The notes under the pieces are model-generated. The model was given only the letters and a program-made list of their open reading frames with translations. It had not been told where the DNA came from and made no database searches. Below are positions 5,079-13,699 of a stretch of DNA of 36,373 nt, one piece after another; positions within the stretch are counted from its first letter, which is position 1, and each line of letters begins with the position of its first letter. This stretch comes from an uncultured Blautia sp. (GTDB lineage: Bacteria > Bacillota > Clostridia > Lachnospirales > Lachnospiraceae). Both the position numbers and the translations under genes were made by a program. Location of the stretch: positions 1-36,373 of the forward strand of contig NZ_CANTKB010000033.1 of assembly GCF_947654165.1 (NCBI RefSeq), written 5' to 3'.

Positions 5079-6365
5079 CTATTTGCTCGGAATAATCGCT
5101 TCCACACCGCCCATATATGGTCTTAATGCCTCTGGAATTTTAACAGAACCATCTGCCTGTAAATTATTTTCCAAAAATGCAATTAACATTCTCGGAGGAG
5201 CAACTACTGTATTATTTAATGTGTGTGCTAAATATTTTCCATCCGGACCACTTACACGGATTCCCAGTCTTCTTGCCTGAGCATCTCCCAGATTTGAGCA
5301 GCTTCCTACTTCAAAATATTTCTTCTGTCTTGGAGACCATGCTTCCACATCTACAGATTTCACTTTCAAATCTGCCAAATCTCCTGAGCAGCATTCCAGA
5401 GTTCTTACCGGAATATCAAGTGAGCGGAATAAATCCACTGTATTCTGCCATAATTTATCGAACCACATCGGGCTGTCTTCTGGCTTACATACTACGATCA
5501 TTTCCTGCTTTTCAAACTGATGAATTCTGTATACACCTCTCTCTTCAATTCCGTGAGCACCTTTTTCTTTACGGAAGCAAGGAGAATAGCTGGTGAGTGT
5601 TTTTGGAAGTTCTTCCTCCGGTGTAATGGTGTCAATAAACTTACCGATCATGGAGTGTTCACTTGTTCCAATCAGATACAAATCTTCACCTTCGATTTTA
5701 TACATCATCGCATCCATTTCCGCAAAACTCATAACACCGGTCACAACATTGCTTCGAATCATAAATGGAGGAATACAATAAGTAAATCCACGATTAATCA
5801 TAAAGTCTCTTGCATAAGAAATAACTGCAGAATGAATTCTTGCAATGTCTCCCATAAGATAATAGAAACCGTTACCTGCTACTTTTCCTGCACTTGTCAG
5901 ATCAATACCATTAAAACGTTCCATAATATCTGTATGATATGGAATTTCAAAATCAGGAACCACTGGCTCTCCATATTTCTGTACTTCCACATTTTCACTG
6001 TCATCTTTGCCGATTGGCACGGACGGATCAATAATATTCGGGATAGTCATCATGATTGTTTTAATTTTTTCTTCTACTTCTTTTTCTTCTGCAGATAATC
6101 GCTCTACGGTTTCTGCATTTGCTGTTACTTTTTTCTTTGCCTCTTCTGCCTCTTCTTTTTTGCCCTGTTTCATGAGTCCGCCGATCATCTTAGAGATTTT
6201 GTTTCTCTCTGCTCTCAATGCTTCTACTTCCTGCTTGATTTCACGGTTTCTCTTATCCAGTTCAATCACTTCATCTACCAGAGGCAGCTTATTATCCTGA
6301 AATTTATTTCTGATATTCTGTTTTACCACTTCCGGGTTTTCTCTTAAAAATCTAATATCTAACAT
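5079..6365 (-). CDS. serS: Serine--tRNA ligase (SerRS)
   Basis: A class II aminoacyl-tRNA synthetase that charges tRNA-Ser (and tRNA-Sec where present) with serine in the cytoplasm. At 428 aa it has the usual bacterial length. Residues 1-110 form the long antiparallel coiled-coil tRNA-binding arm (LDKRNREIKQEVEALRAERN, then an E/K-rich return helix). The catalytic core shows motif 2 as FRKEKGAHGIEERGVYRIHQ followed by FEKQEM, and a motif 3 region NNTVVAPPRMLIAFLEN. The TSEHSM and APPR variants differ from the TAEVP and GRT forms of the E. coli/Bacillus type and are, from memory, usual in Clostridia. ATG 6365 has GGAG 8-9 bases upstream. No T-box leader is present; the gene sits 38 bases after the DUF4446 gene in the par operon. 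Confidence 0.96.
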   Translation of the reverse strand: MLDIRFLRENPEVVKQNIRNKFQDNKLPLVDEVIELDKRNREIKQEVEALRAERNKISKMIGGLMKQGKKEEAEEAKKKVTANAETVERLSAEEKEVEEKIKTIMMTIPNIIDPSVPIGKDDSENVEVQKYGEPVVPDFEIPYHTDIMERFNGIDLTSAGKVAGNGFYYLMGDIARIHSAVISYARDFMINRGFTYCIPPFMIRSNVVTGVMSFAEMDAMMYKIEGEDLYLIGTSEHSMIGKFIDTITPEEELPKTLTSYSPCFRKEKGAHGIEERGVYRIHQFEKQEMIVVCKPEDSPMWFDKLWQNTVDLFRSLDIPVRTLECCSGDLADLKVKSVDVEAWSPRQKKYFEVGSCSNLGDAQARRLGIRVSGPDGKYLAHTLNNTVVAPPRMLIAFLENNLQADGSVKIPEALRPYMGGVEAIIPSK

Positions 6366-6403
6366 GTTATTTTCTCCTTCTTCTCTTACTATAAACTGTT
6401 TTA

Positions 6404-6934
6404 TTAGCTGAATATATCAAACTCATTCTCCTCTATTCCGAAATTCACAGCCTGCTTTAATGCTTCAATCTCTTCTTCACTGAGCATCACATAAGATTCA
6501 CCGTTTACAATCTCTTTAATATACAAGAAACAATTTTCCCTGCTATGAATTGCATTTAACAAAAATCCTGTGTTTTTCGCATCCAGCATTGCCAGTACAA
6601 AACTCAGCTTGCCGCCCATATCTTCAAACGCATCGTATTTTACGATTCCGTATTTATTCAAGGCAAGTCCCTGCATTTTTTCCATCTTAGCTATGTTTTC
6701 AGCATTGATCTCTGAATTAACTTCCAGTTTTTCAATTAAATCAAATTTTCTTTTAAATAACTTTTCCAAAGACTGACCATCTTTGCCTTTCATGAAAATT
6801 GCATATTTTCGATTCAGCCTGTTAAGTCCTAACGATAAATTAAACACGCACACTAATAGTATAACCACAACTACCAAAAGCATAAGTAATAATATACCAG
6901 AGTAGGACTGAAGACTCTGTATAAATTTATTCAT
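6404..6934 (-). CDS. DUF4446 family membrane-anchored protein (176 aa)
   Basis: One N-terminal membrane span (about residues 13-36, ILLLMLLVVVVILLVCVFNL) is followed by a basic stretch, a charged helical segment (SLEKLFKRKFDLIEKLEVN) and a small C-terminal domain with GIVKYDAFEDMGGKLSFVLAMLD, characteristic of DUF4446. The function is unknown; the family is regularly found directly behind parAB in Firmicutes, as here. The parB stop overlaps a GGGG that can serve as SD, about 13 bases before ATG 6934. It is probably in one transcript with parA, parB and serS. A link to chromosome segregation is suggested only by this conserved neighbourhood. Confidence 0.8.
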   Translation of the reverse strand: MNKFIQSLQSYSGILLLMLLVVVVILLVCVFNLSLGLNRLNRKYAIFMKGKDGQSLEKLFKRKFDLIEKLEVNSEINAENIAKMEKMQGLALNKYGIVKYDAFEDMGGKLSFVLAMLDAKNTGFLLNAIHSRENCFLYIKEIVNGESYVMLSEEEIEALKQAVNFGIEENEFDIFS

Positions 6935-6951
6935 AAGTATTCTTAAACCCC

Positions 6952-7878
6952 TTATCTTACACTTTCTAATAGTTCTACAATGCGTTCCAATTCATCCTGA
7001 GAATAATATTCTATTTCTATTTTTCCTTTATCCTTATTTTTTCTGTGGATTGCCACTTTAGAGCCAATGATCCCTTTAATTTTTTCCTCTAATTGCTGAT
7101 ATATCAGTTCCAAAGCGGAATCCACCGGTTCTTCTTTCTTCTCCCTGGGATTCAGAACCTCTTTTACCAGCTTTTCCGTTTCCCTTACACTGAGTTTCTC
7201 ATCAAATACTTTTACTGCAGCTCCGTATTGCATTTCTTTATCATCAATAGCAAGAAGTGCTCTGGCATGTCCGGTAGAAAGCATTTCATCAATTAACATC
7301 TGCTGTACTCTCTCATCCAGTTTCAAAAGGCGCATCGAATTCGTAACAGCAGTACGGCTCTTAGCCACTCTTTCAGCAATAGTATCCTGCTTTAAATGAA
7401 ATTCTTCCATCAATCGCTTAAAAGCAGCCGCTTCTTCAATAGGATTCAAGTTTTCTCTCTGAATATTTTCAATCAGAGAAATTTCTACTGCTTCCTGTTC
7501 TGAGAAATCTTTTAAAATCACAGGAACCTCTTTTATTCCTGCCAATTTAGAAGCTCTCCATCTTCTTTCCCCTGCAATGATTTCATAGTAATCATCTTTT
7601 TTCTGAACCAGCAAAGGCTGCAGAACTCCAAATTGCTTGATTGATTCTGCCAGTTCTAAAAGTGCATCCTCATCAAACTGCTTTCTCGGCTGCTTCCGAT
7701 TCGGTTCAATCTGTGTCATTTTTACAGTAAAAACTGTACCTTCTTCCTTTTTTTCTTGAAGCTCCTGTTTTATAATTTTCTGTGAATTTGTTTTTTTCGG
7801 GGAAGTTCTGGGGTTTTTAGCTGTTTCACTTATCATAGCATCTAAACCTCGTCCCAATCCACCTTTTCTCGGTGTCAT
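6952..7878 (-). CDS. parB: Chromosome partitioning protein ParB/Spo0J
   Basis: A CTP-dependent DNA clamp that loads at parS and spreads, organising the origin region and recruiting SMC. The N terminus MTPRKGGLGRGLDAMI carries the short ParA-interacting motif. The ParB N-terminal domain (about 50-145) holds the GERRWRAS motif (residues 103-110) and ENIQRENLNPIEEA (137-150), both part of the CTP-binding fold. A helix-turn-helix (about 165-186, DTIAERVAKSRTAVTNSMRL) recognises parS, and the C terminus forms the dimer domain. Three perfect parS sites lie 0.8-2 kb upstream, near the parA start. ATG 7878 overlaps the parA stop by four bases (ATGA), so translation is coupled. Confidence 0.96.
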   Translation of the reverse strand: MTPRKGGLGRGLDAMISETAKNPRTSPKKTNSQKIIKQELQEKKEEGTVFTVKMTQIEPNRKQPRKQFDEDALLELAESIKQFGVLQPLLVQKKDDYYEIIAGERRWRASKLAGIKEVPVILKDFSEQEAVEISLIENIQRENLNPIEEAAAFKRLMEEFHLKQDTIAERVAKSRTAVTNSMRLLKLDERVQQMLIDEMLSTGHARALLAIDDKEMQYGAAVKVFDEKLSVRETEKLVKEVLNPREKKEEPVDSALELIYQQLEEKIKGIIGSKVAIHRKNKDKGKIEIEYYSQDELERIVELLESVR

Positions 7879-8645
7879 TCTTCATCCCCCCTATTCATAA
7901 CTTCTTCTGCTAAAAGCCTGTAACTTTCCGCCCCCGCTGATCTGGTATCATATAAATTAATAGGCATACCATAGCTTGGAGCCTCTGCCAGACGGACATT
8001 TCTCGGTATAATTGTTTTGTAAATAGATTGATTTAAATTACTCTTTACATTTTCCACTACCTGGAGTGACAAATTCGTTCTGGCATCATACATAGTAAAT
8101 ACGACACCTTCGATCTCCAATTCCGGATTTAATCTTTCCTGCACAAGTTCTATAGTATGTATGAGCTGAGTAAGACCTTCCAAAGCATAGTATTCACACT
8201 GAATCGGAACTAAAATCGAATCTGCTGTAGTCATTGCATTAATGGTCAAAATATTTAGAGAAGGCGGACAATCCATAATAATAAAATCATAATTTTCTTT
8301 TATTGTATCAATCTGATTCTTCAGCAGATATTCTCGGCCTTCTATTCCTACTAATTCAATCTCAGCACCCGCCAGGTTTACATTAGATGGAATCAAAGAA
8401 AGATTTTCATATACATTTTCTATGATACAATCCTTTAATTCACATTCTCCCACTAATAATTCATATAGTGTTGCTTCTGCATTATCTTTGTCAACACCCA
8501 CTCCGCTGGTCGTATTTCCCTGGGGGTCAATATCGATAAGCAAGACCTTCTGGTTCTGTTCTGCCAAGCATGCAGAAAGATTGATGGCCGTAGTAGATTT
8601 TCCTACCCCGCCCTTTTGGTTTGCAATTGCAATAATTCTTCCCAC
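7875..8645 (-). CDS. parA: Chromosome partitioning ATPase ParA/Soj
   Basis: A MinD/ParA-type P-loop ATPase acting with ParB in origin segregation and, in Bacillus-type systems, in regulating DnaA. The deviant Walker A KGGVGKST is at residues 11-18 with the signature lysine, LLIDIDPQGN follows at about 35-44, and DCPPSLNILTINA is the Walker B region. At 256 aa it has the usual size of chromosomal Soj and lacks an N-terminal HTH. The start is GTG 8645, with AAGGGG 8 bases upstream. It is first in the parA-parB-DUF4446-serS-DUF3881 cluster, behind an extended -10 promoter and a parS site. Confidence 0.96.
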   Translation of the reverse strand: MGRIIAIANQKGGVGKSTTAINLSACLAEQNQKVLLIDIDPQGNTTSGVGVDKDNAEATLYELLVGECELKDCIIENVYENLSLIPSNVNLAGAEIELVGIEGREYLLKNQIDTIKENYDFIIMDCPPSLNILTINAMTTADSILVPIQCEYYALEGLTQLIHTIELVQERLNPELEIEGVVFTMYDARTNLSLQVVENVKSNLNQSIYKTIIPRNVRLAEAPSYGMPINLYDTRSAGAESYRLLAEEVMNRGDEE

Positions 8646-8692
8646 TTAAATTTCCCCTTATAAAAATAAAATCTATTTTTGGTACAACAACA

Positions 8693-8702
8693 ATTATAGC
8701 AC
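8693..8702 (-). promoter_or_regulatory. Extended -10 promoter of the parA operon
   Basis: GTGCTATAAT on the minus strand is a perfect TGnTATAAT extended -10 about 48 bases before the parA GTG. No good -35 is seen. The parS site at 8728-8743 begins just upstream of where the -35 would lie, so ParB loading could influence this promoter. Confidence 0.6.
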
Positions 8703-8727
8703 CTTTCTAAATCTATTTCCATAGCAA

Positions 8728-8743
8728 TGTTTCACGTGAAACA
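8728..8743. promoter_or_regulatory. parS: parS site 1
   Basis: TGTTTCACGTGAAACA, a perfect 16-bp palindrome identical to the Bacillus parS consensus; two-fold symmetry extends to 22 bp (8725-8746). Confidence 0.95.
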
Positions 8744-8775
8744 TTGATTTTTGTTTTTTATAAGTACACAGAAAA

Positions 8776-8791
8776 TGTTTCACGTGAAACA
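8776..8791. promoter_or_regulatory. parS: parS site 2
   Basis: A second perfect TGTTTCACGTGAAACA, 48 bp from site 1, with symmetry extending outward to 8773-8794. It lies between the parA promoter and the hydrolase gene. Confidence 0.95.
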
Positions 8792-8895
8792 TTTAAATAC
8801 CTTCTGTAAATTCTTTATAATTTCTTTTCTTGTATAATTTTTCTTAATGCTTTATAATAAAAGTATCTTTTATTTATAAGGAGGTTCCGCATATT

Positions 8896-9849
8896 ATGGA
8901 AAAAAACAAGCATAAATTATTAACTACAAGTATACTTTTTGCTTTAGCAACCGGTATCATATATGTAATTAATCGTTTAGTTTTTGCAACTGCTGTCCTT
9001 AAAAACCTTTTAAAATCCTCTGCGGACAATTATTATAATTGGCGATTTGGCAAAGTATATTATAAGAAGAAGGGGCATGGCTCTCCTGTACTTTTGATTC
9101 ATGACTTAACTGTTTATAGTTCTGCATATGAATGGAATAAAGTTATCGATGAATTAGCAGAAACTCATACCGTTTATGCCATTGATTTATTAGGATGCGG
9201 TCGTTCCGAAAAACCTAGGATCACTTACACAAATTATTTGTATGTTCAGCTCATCACTGATTTTATTAAAAATATCATTGGAGAAAAAGTTGATATTGTA
9301 GCCAGTGGATATTCAGGCTCTTTCACTGTATTAGCAAGTTACACGGATGCTGACTACATTGGTAAGATTGTACTTATCAATCCTCCATCCCTGACAAGCT
9401 TAAATAAAGTTCCAAGTAAACGCAGTAAATTATACAAATTTATCTTGGAATTCCCTATTTTTGGAACTTTAATTTACAATATAAAGACATGCCAAAGCAA
9501 CATACAGCTTTTATTCACGGAAAAATACTTATACAATCCTTTCAGTGTTACTCCTGAGATGGTCGATACTTATTATGAAGCAGCCCACAAAAGTTTCAGT
9601 AACTCCAAATTTTTACTTTCCAGCCTTGTCGCCGGCTATACAAATAATAACATCACACATGCATTAAAAGAAATCAACCAAAGTATCACCATACTGTACT
9701 GTGAAGGAGAAACAGATTCTGAAAAAATTGCAAACTCTTATATTTCCTGCAATCCAGCTATTGAATCTTGTATGTTAAAACGTTCCAAACATTTGCCACA
9801 ATTAGAAACTCCTGGCAAATTCTTAGAAATTTTAAATATTTATCTATAA
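8896..9849 (+). CDS. Membrane-anchored alpha/beta hydrolase (317 aa)
   Basis: After an N-terminal hydrophobic span (about residues 9-33) comes an alpha/beta hydrolase fold: GHGSPVLLIHDL (oxyanion-loop strand), YAIDLLGCGRSEKP, the nucleophile elbow SGYSGS with candidate Ser in GYSGS, an ILYCEGETD stretch near the acid position and a C-terminal KHLPQLETP whose His fits the catalytic position. The catalytic set therefore looks complete; the substrate is unknown. RBS AAGGAGG lies 11 bases before ATG 8896. It is monocistronic, faces oriC against the replication direction, and is bracketed by parS sites. TATAAT sequences at 8833-8838 and 8853-8858 are candidate -10 elements. Confidence 0.85.
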   Translation: MEKNKHKLLTTSILFALATGIIYVINRLVFATAVLKNLLKSSADNYYNWRFGKVYYKKKGHGSPVLLIHDLTVYSSAYEWNKVIDELAETHTVYAIDLLGCGRSEKPRITYTNYLYVQLITDFIKNIIGEKVDIVASGYSGSFTVLASYTDADYIGKIVLINPPSLTSLNKVPSKRSKLYKFILEFPIFGTLIYNIKTCQSNIQLLFTEKYLYNPFSVTPEMVDTYYEAAHKSFSNSKFLLSSLVAGYTNNNITHALKEINQSITILYCEGETDSEKIANSYISCNPAIESCMLKRSKHLPQLETPGKFLEILNIYL

Positions 9850-9886
9850 AGAAAAGGTTGGTGTATAAACGCACCAACCTTTTCTT
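9849..9886. terminator. Bidirectional terminator between convergent genes
   Basis: A perfect 15-bp stem (AAGAAAAGGTTGGTG with its complement) and an 8-base loop. The A-rich and T-rich ends make it work for the plus-strand hydrolase and for the minus-strand DUF4340 gene. Confidence 0.85.
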
Positions 9887-9894
9887 ATCTAAAA

Positions 9895-9910
9895 TGTTTC
9901 ACGTGAAACA
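9895..9910. promoter_or_regulatory. parS: parS site 3
   Basis: A third perfect TGTTTCACGTGAAACA with symmetry over 24 bp (9891-9914). It touches the stop codon region of the DUF4340 gene and sits directly after the bidirectional terminator. Confidence 0.95.
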
Positions 9911-9912
9911 TT

Positions 9913-11307
9913 TTATTGATTCCACTCTTCTACCATGGCATCAAATGATCCCAACATGTCTTTTACTTTTATTTTATTTACCAACACATTATTATCTTTT
10001 GAATCAGTAACTAAATAAAAATTAGAATCATACGGGTAATAATTCACCGTAACTTTTAACCCGCCTTCTTTTTCAAATGTGATTGTCATATCTGCAGAAC
10101 CATTTTCTGTTTTTGTCTGTGACTCTCTAGTCTGCCATTCCATGCTGCTTACTTTTGAATAAAAATCATTATAAAGAGTTTTATCAATTTCTTTATCGTT
10201 TAAATAATATTTTTGTTCTTCTCCTTCCTCTGTATCTTCTGTCTTCTTTGATGCCACATATGTCTCACCATTTCTGACAAAAGTAACTTTATCGAAATCT
10301 GCAAAAGAATAATCAGCCACAAGAGAACTTACCAAACTATTTTCTTCTAATGTTATCATTAAATTAACAGCAGAAGCTGATAGCGTATATATATTTTTTC
10401 CCTCTTTTAACATGGCATAGTAATTACCACTCTCATCCTGATTTCCTATATAAAATATTGCCTGCTGATCGGTTGTTTCTTCTGATTCTGTCACCTGATA
10501 GTCTATGGTAATTGTTATTGGAGTATCCAAACCATATTTTGATAAATCTCCTGATTCATAGGAAACAAAATCTACCCAGGCAAGGCCGGTATAATTACTC
10601 ATAAAGCTATTTACCTTGGAACTGTCTGCCGCCACAGAAAGACTTTCTTTTCCATTATCCAATACTTTATAATTCCATCCTGTCTCACTACTTTCGTCTT
10701 TTTCCATGATTTTCTTTTGTTCCGCTTGTGAGATTTCTACCTTTTGGATTGTTGACGAAGAAATTGAAGGAATCTCTTCTTTCTCTGCAAATTCACTAAT
10801 ATCCATACAGAACTTTTGTTTCACTGATGAATCTACCAAATATACCGCTTTCTCTTCGTCTTTTTTCATGTAACTGCTTCCTAAAGACGTGTTGTCATTT
10901 CCAAACTTCAGCAAAGATTCTTCCCCCTCTGTATCTGTTACTCGAACCTGAACAGAAGGAGCATCCAATCCATATTCGCCGGATTCACCCGGATTATCAA
11001 TTACTCTGGAAGTTTCTACAGATGTAACTCCTGACACCATATCCAAAACTGCTGCTTCACTGAGAGGAAACTGCCCGTCTTCCTTGTAGCTCCATTTATC
11101 ATCTTCATGGGAAATTGTATATTGATTTTCGCCATAGGTAATCTGTATCTCTGAAATATCCTCTGCATTGATTTCAAACACTTTTTTTGATGCATCTTCC
11201 GTCTCTGTCTCTTCTTTCAGATTTAAAGATTTCAAAAGAAAATAAATGCCCAGCAAAAGAAACAGTATGAAAAAAGCAACAATCAGACCCCTTTTATTTT
11301 TGTTCAT
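9913..11307 (-). CDS. DUF4340 domain protein, partner of a GldG-type ABC system (464 aa)
   Basis: A single N-terminal membrane span (about 8-26, IVAFFILFLLLGIYFLLK) anchors a large extracytoplasmic part. It contains two DUF4340-like beta units, seen as repeated runs of VFEINAEDISEIQITYGENQY and WSYKEDGQFPLSEAAV type and the repeated YGLDAPSVQVRV / YGLDTPITITI motif. DUF4340 proteins accompany GldG-like ABC modules; their biochemical role is unknown. The start ATG 11307 lies one base after the GldG-like stop, and its SD (AGGAG) is inside that gene. It is the last gene of a four-gene operon. The repeated motif suggests internal duplication. Confidence 0.8.
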   Translation of the reverse strand: MNKNKRGLIVAFFILFLLLGIYFLLKSLNLKEETETEDASKKVFEINAEDISEIQITYGENQYTISHEDDKWSYKEDGQFPLSEAAVLDMVSGVTSVETSRVIDNPGESGEYGLDAPSVQVRVTDTEGEESLLKFGNDNTSLGSSYMKKDEEKAVYLVDSSVKQKFCMDISEFAEKEEIPSISSSTIQKVEISQAEQKKIMEKDESSETGWNYKVLDNGKESLSVAADSSKVNSFMSNYTGLAWVDFVSYESGDLSKYGLDTPITITIDYQVTESEETTDQQAIFYIGNQDESGNYYAMLKEGKNIYTLSASAVNLMITLEENSLVSSLVADYSFADFDKVTFVRNGETYVASKKTEDTEEGEEQKYYLNDKEIDKTLYNDFYSKVSSMEWQTRESQTKTENGSADMTITFEKEGGLKVTVNYYPYDSNFYLVTDSKDNNVLVNKIKVKDMLGSFDAMVEEWNQ

Positions 11308-11308
11308 A

Positions 11309-12823
11309 TTATTGTTTTCTCCTCTTCATCCATATTGTAAATCCAAGAGCCAGTACACATAAAGGCAACACTGCTGTTACAAAAATGCTCCAGAAATTTG
11401 CATCGGCAGCCGGAATCACAAGACTGGTATTGTCATAAGATTTACTTGGTATGGAAACCGTATTTGTTTCGTCTGTATTGCACATCCATCCAAGAGAAGC
11501 AGATAATAATTCATAGTTGGTACCGGAAACCATTGCATTTGCTGAATCGTCAAAAAGTGACTGTGATGAGAAATAAACAATCTGGGTTTCCTTTTCATCG
11601 TCCACTTTTTCTGTAATCATGACGCCTAAATCAAATGGTCCCTGAATATCTCCTTCTTCCTTTTCCATTGTTTCCATATTCTCTGAATCGGTTTTTGAGT
11701 ATGAACTATCTGTTGTACTGAGGATACTGCTGATTTCCAAACTATCTCTCACATTTTCAATCTGACTGATTCCCTGTGCCATTGCAGCAAGCACATAACG
11801 GCTTTGGGAGGATAATTGTGAGGTAATTTCATTATTTTCAATATTTGGAAGGAGGTAATACGGGTTTTGAGACACAAAGTGATCGGAGTCCCCTTCAAAA
11901 ACAATTCCATTTACAGGTCGAACACCGTAATTTTCCAGAACTCTGTTAAAATTACTCATATCCTCGTCTGTATAATTTGAAACAATAAACGCTTTTCCAC
12001 CATTTTCAAGATACGAAATTACTTTATCAGCCTCATCCTCACTTAAATCTTTTGCCGGTGCAAAAATAAAAAGACATTCTGTATCTTCCGGCACAGCTTC
12101 TTCTGTCAGAAGATTCAAGGACTGAATATCAATATTGGCTTTTTGTATAGTCTCTTTCATTGTTTCACTCATAGAAGCTTCTTCATGCCCCTCTAAGGTA
12201 TACAATACCGGCATATCTTCTGAAACTACATAATTGAGAGCACTGGTCAACTGACCTTCACCGTCAAACCCCGTTACCTGCTGAGAATAGGTACTATAGT
12301 TAATGGTTGTTTCATACATATCTGTATAATCTATAACTTTGCTCTTATCTCCGCAAACAACAATCACACTATTGTTACTAATGTTATCCGACGTATATTG
12401 CGATACAAATGTAGGGTTCACAGCCGGATCTTTCTGTTCTACCTGAACATGCTTACTTCCCTCCTCATATCTTTCCAAAAGCTTCTCGATATCACTGCTC
12501 TCTGTTCCGTCCTGAGCTACAAAATATATCTGTACATCTTTGTCCAGTTTTTTCAGCATCTTCTCCGTCTGTTCTCCAATGGTATAAAGTTTCTGACTGC
12601 TTAAATCAATTTCCCGGAATTTGGAAGGGAGTTCCTGCACCACCAGATTTAATACTACGACACTGGCAATCACAATCCCCGTAACAGCCATGCTGTAAGA
12701 ACCATGCCTTAATACCTTTTTATTTTTTCTTCTTTTTTCCTTACTGTCTTCCATTATTTTCTTGACATTTATTTTATCTTTTAAATTAATTTTCTTCATA
12801 TCTGCAATCCTTTCTTTTCCCAT
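11309..12823 (-). CDS. GldG-family (ABC-2 auxiliary, DUF4350-like) membrane protein (504 aa)
   Basis: A basic cytoplasmic N terminus, a membrane span at about 42-66, a large extracytoplasmic domain and a C-terminal span (about 477-498) ending in RRKQ. The core shows the ABC-transporter auxiliary fold: LSSQKLYTIGEQTEKMLKKL, DVQIYFVAQDG, LYTLEGHEEASM, CLFIFAPAKDLSEDEADKV and GGKAFIVSNY. This matches the GldG group, which in Bacteroidetes works with GldA/GldF in gliding; in Firmicutes its role is unknown. ATG 12823 follows the permease stop closely; an ATG at 12799 with AAAGGA 8 bases upstream is an equally good start. It is third in the operon. Confidence 0.82.
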   Translation of the reverse strand: MGKERIADMKKINLKDKINVKKIMEDSKEKRRKNKKVLRHGSYSMAVTGIVIASVVVLNLVVQELPSKFREIDLSSQKLYTIGEQTEKMLKKLDKDVQIYFVAQDGTESSDIEKLLERYEEGSKHVQVEQKDPAVNPTFVSQYTSDNISNNSVIVVCGDKSKVIDYTDMYETTINYSTYSQQVTGFDGEGQLTSALNYVVSEDMPVLYTLEGHEEASMSETMKETIQKANIDIQSLNLLTEEAVPEDTECLFIFAPAKDLSEDEADKVISYLENGGKAFIVSNYTDEDMSNFNRVLENYGVRPVNGIVFEGDSDHFVSQNPYYLLPNIENNEITSQLSSQSRYVLAAMAQGISQIENVRDSLEISSILSTTDSSYSKTDSENMETMEKEEGDIQGPFDLGVMITEKVDDEKETQIVYFSSQSLFDDSANAMVSGTNYELLSASLGWMCNTDETNTVSIPSKSYDNTSLVIPAADANFWSIFVTAVLPLCVLALGFTIWMKRRKQ

Positions 12824-12829
12824 AAATCC

Positions 12830-13693
12830 TCAACTCCAACGGCGTTTTTGTATACACTGAATTGTCAGGAAAACAAAAATGCAAATAACAGAAAACATAT
12901 ATACAATACCTGTTACGTCTAAAATACCGCCCACAAAATTATCAAAGTGATTTACGATTGCAAACAAATCTAATACCTTCTGAATCAACCCTGAAAAAAG
13001 TGAAGACTTTACAAAATAAAGGATAACTACCACTGCACCCATGGCAACTCCCACCACAGAGGATAATATGACATCTTTTGTCATCTGATAAATCACCATG
13101 GCCAATAAAACCACAATAATTAAAACAGTCAGCATGGAGGTAAGAGCCGTATCCGAAAAGAAACTGGAAATTCCATCCATAACAAAACTACAGAACAACG
13201 CTCCAAAAGTAAGGACCGCCGCAATAATCTGACTTTCTGTCACAGAAGACAGAAATAATCCCACAGCAATCTGTGCACATCCTAAGAAGAAAAAACCAAG
13301 AACCGCTGTATATGCCATAGTATAAGATACTGTTCCATATTTCCCCATAATCAAAGGATACAGACTGGCAATAGCAATAGGAATCAGATAAATAGTAACC
13401 ATACTGAGATATTTCCCAACTACCACTTTCCAGACCGGCACCGGAGCCGTAAGCAAAAGCTGATCTGTTCTGTTTTTCTTTTCTTCCGCCAAAATTCTCA
13501 TTGTCAATACCGGAGTAATGATTAAGAATAAAAAGGTCACAGAACTTAATGTAACCCCAAAATCAGGGCTCGCATATTGTAGATTATATGCAGTAAAATA
13601 AATGCCCAAAATCAATAAAATAAAAGCAATAAACACATATCCTACCATGGAAGTAAGATAACTTCTCAACTCTTTTTTATAAACCGCCAGCAT
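12830..13693 (-). CDS. ABC-2 type transporter permease (287 aa)
   Basis: The product is hydrophobic with about six membrane spans: GYVFIAFILLILGIYFTAYN (15-37), SVTFLFLIITPVLTMRILAEE (about 51-71), then spans near 95-115, 127-150, 155-172, 180-205 and 250-280. The MRILAEEKKNRTDQLLLTAPV segment after the second span is the hallmark of GldF/ABC-2 permeases. It should form the membrane channel with the ATPase encoded just upstream (6-base gap). ATG 13693 is preceded by AGGAG. Substrate unknown. Confidence 0.88.
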   Translation of the reverse strand: MLAVYKKELRSYLTSMVGYVFIAFILLILGIYFTAYNLQYASPDFGVTLSSVTFLFLIITPVLTMRILAEEKKNRTDQLLLTAPVPVWKVVVGKYLSMVTIYLIPIAIASLYPLIMGKYGTVSYTMAYTAVLGFFFLGCAQIAVGLFLSSVTESQIIAAVLTFGALFCSFVMDGISSFFSDTALTSMLTVLIIVVLLAMVIYQMTKDVILSSVVGVAMGAVVVILYFVKSSLFSGLIQKVLDLFAIVNHFDNFVGGILDVTGIVYMFSVICIFVFLTIQCIQKRRWS

Positions 13694-13699
13694 AATTTT

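Noticed and set aside
5520..6098. 192-codon plus-strand ORF opposite serS
   Set aside because: Shadow of the serS codons; the translation is low-complexity and has no domain.
6366..6403. T-box riboswitch upstream of serS
   Set aside because: Only 38 bases separate serS from the preceding gene, too short for a T-box, and no T-box sequence is seen.
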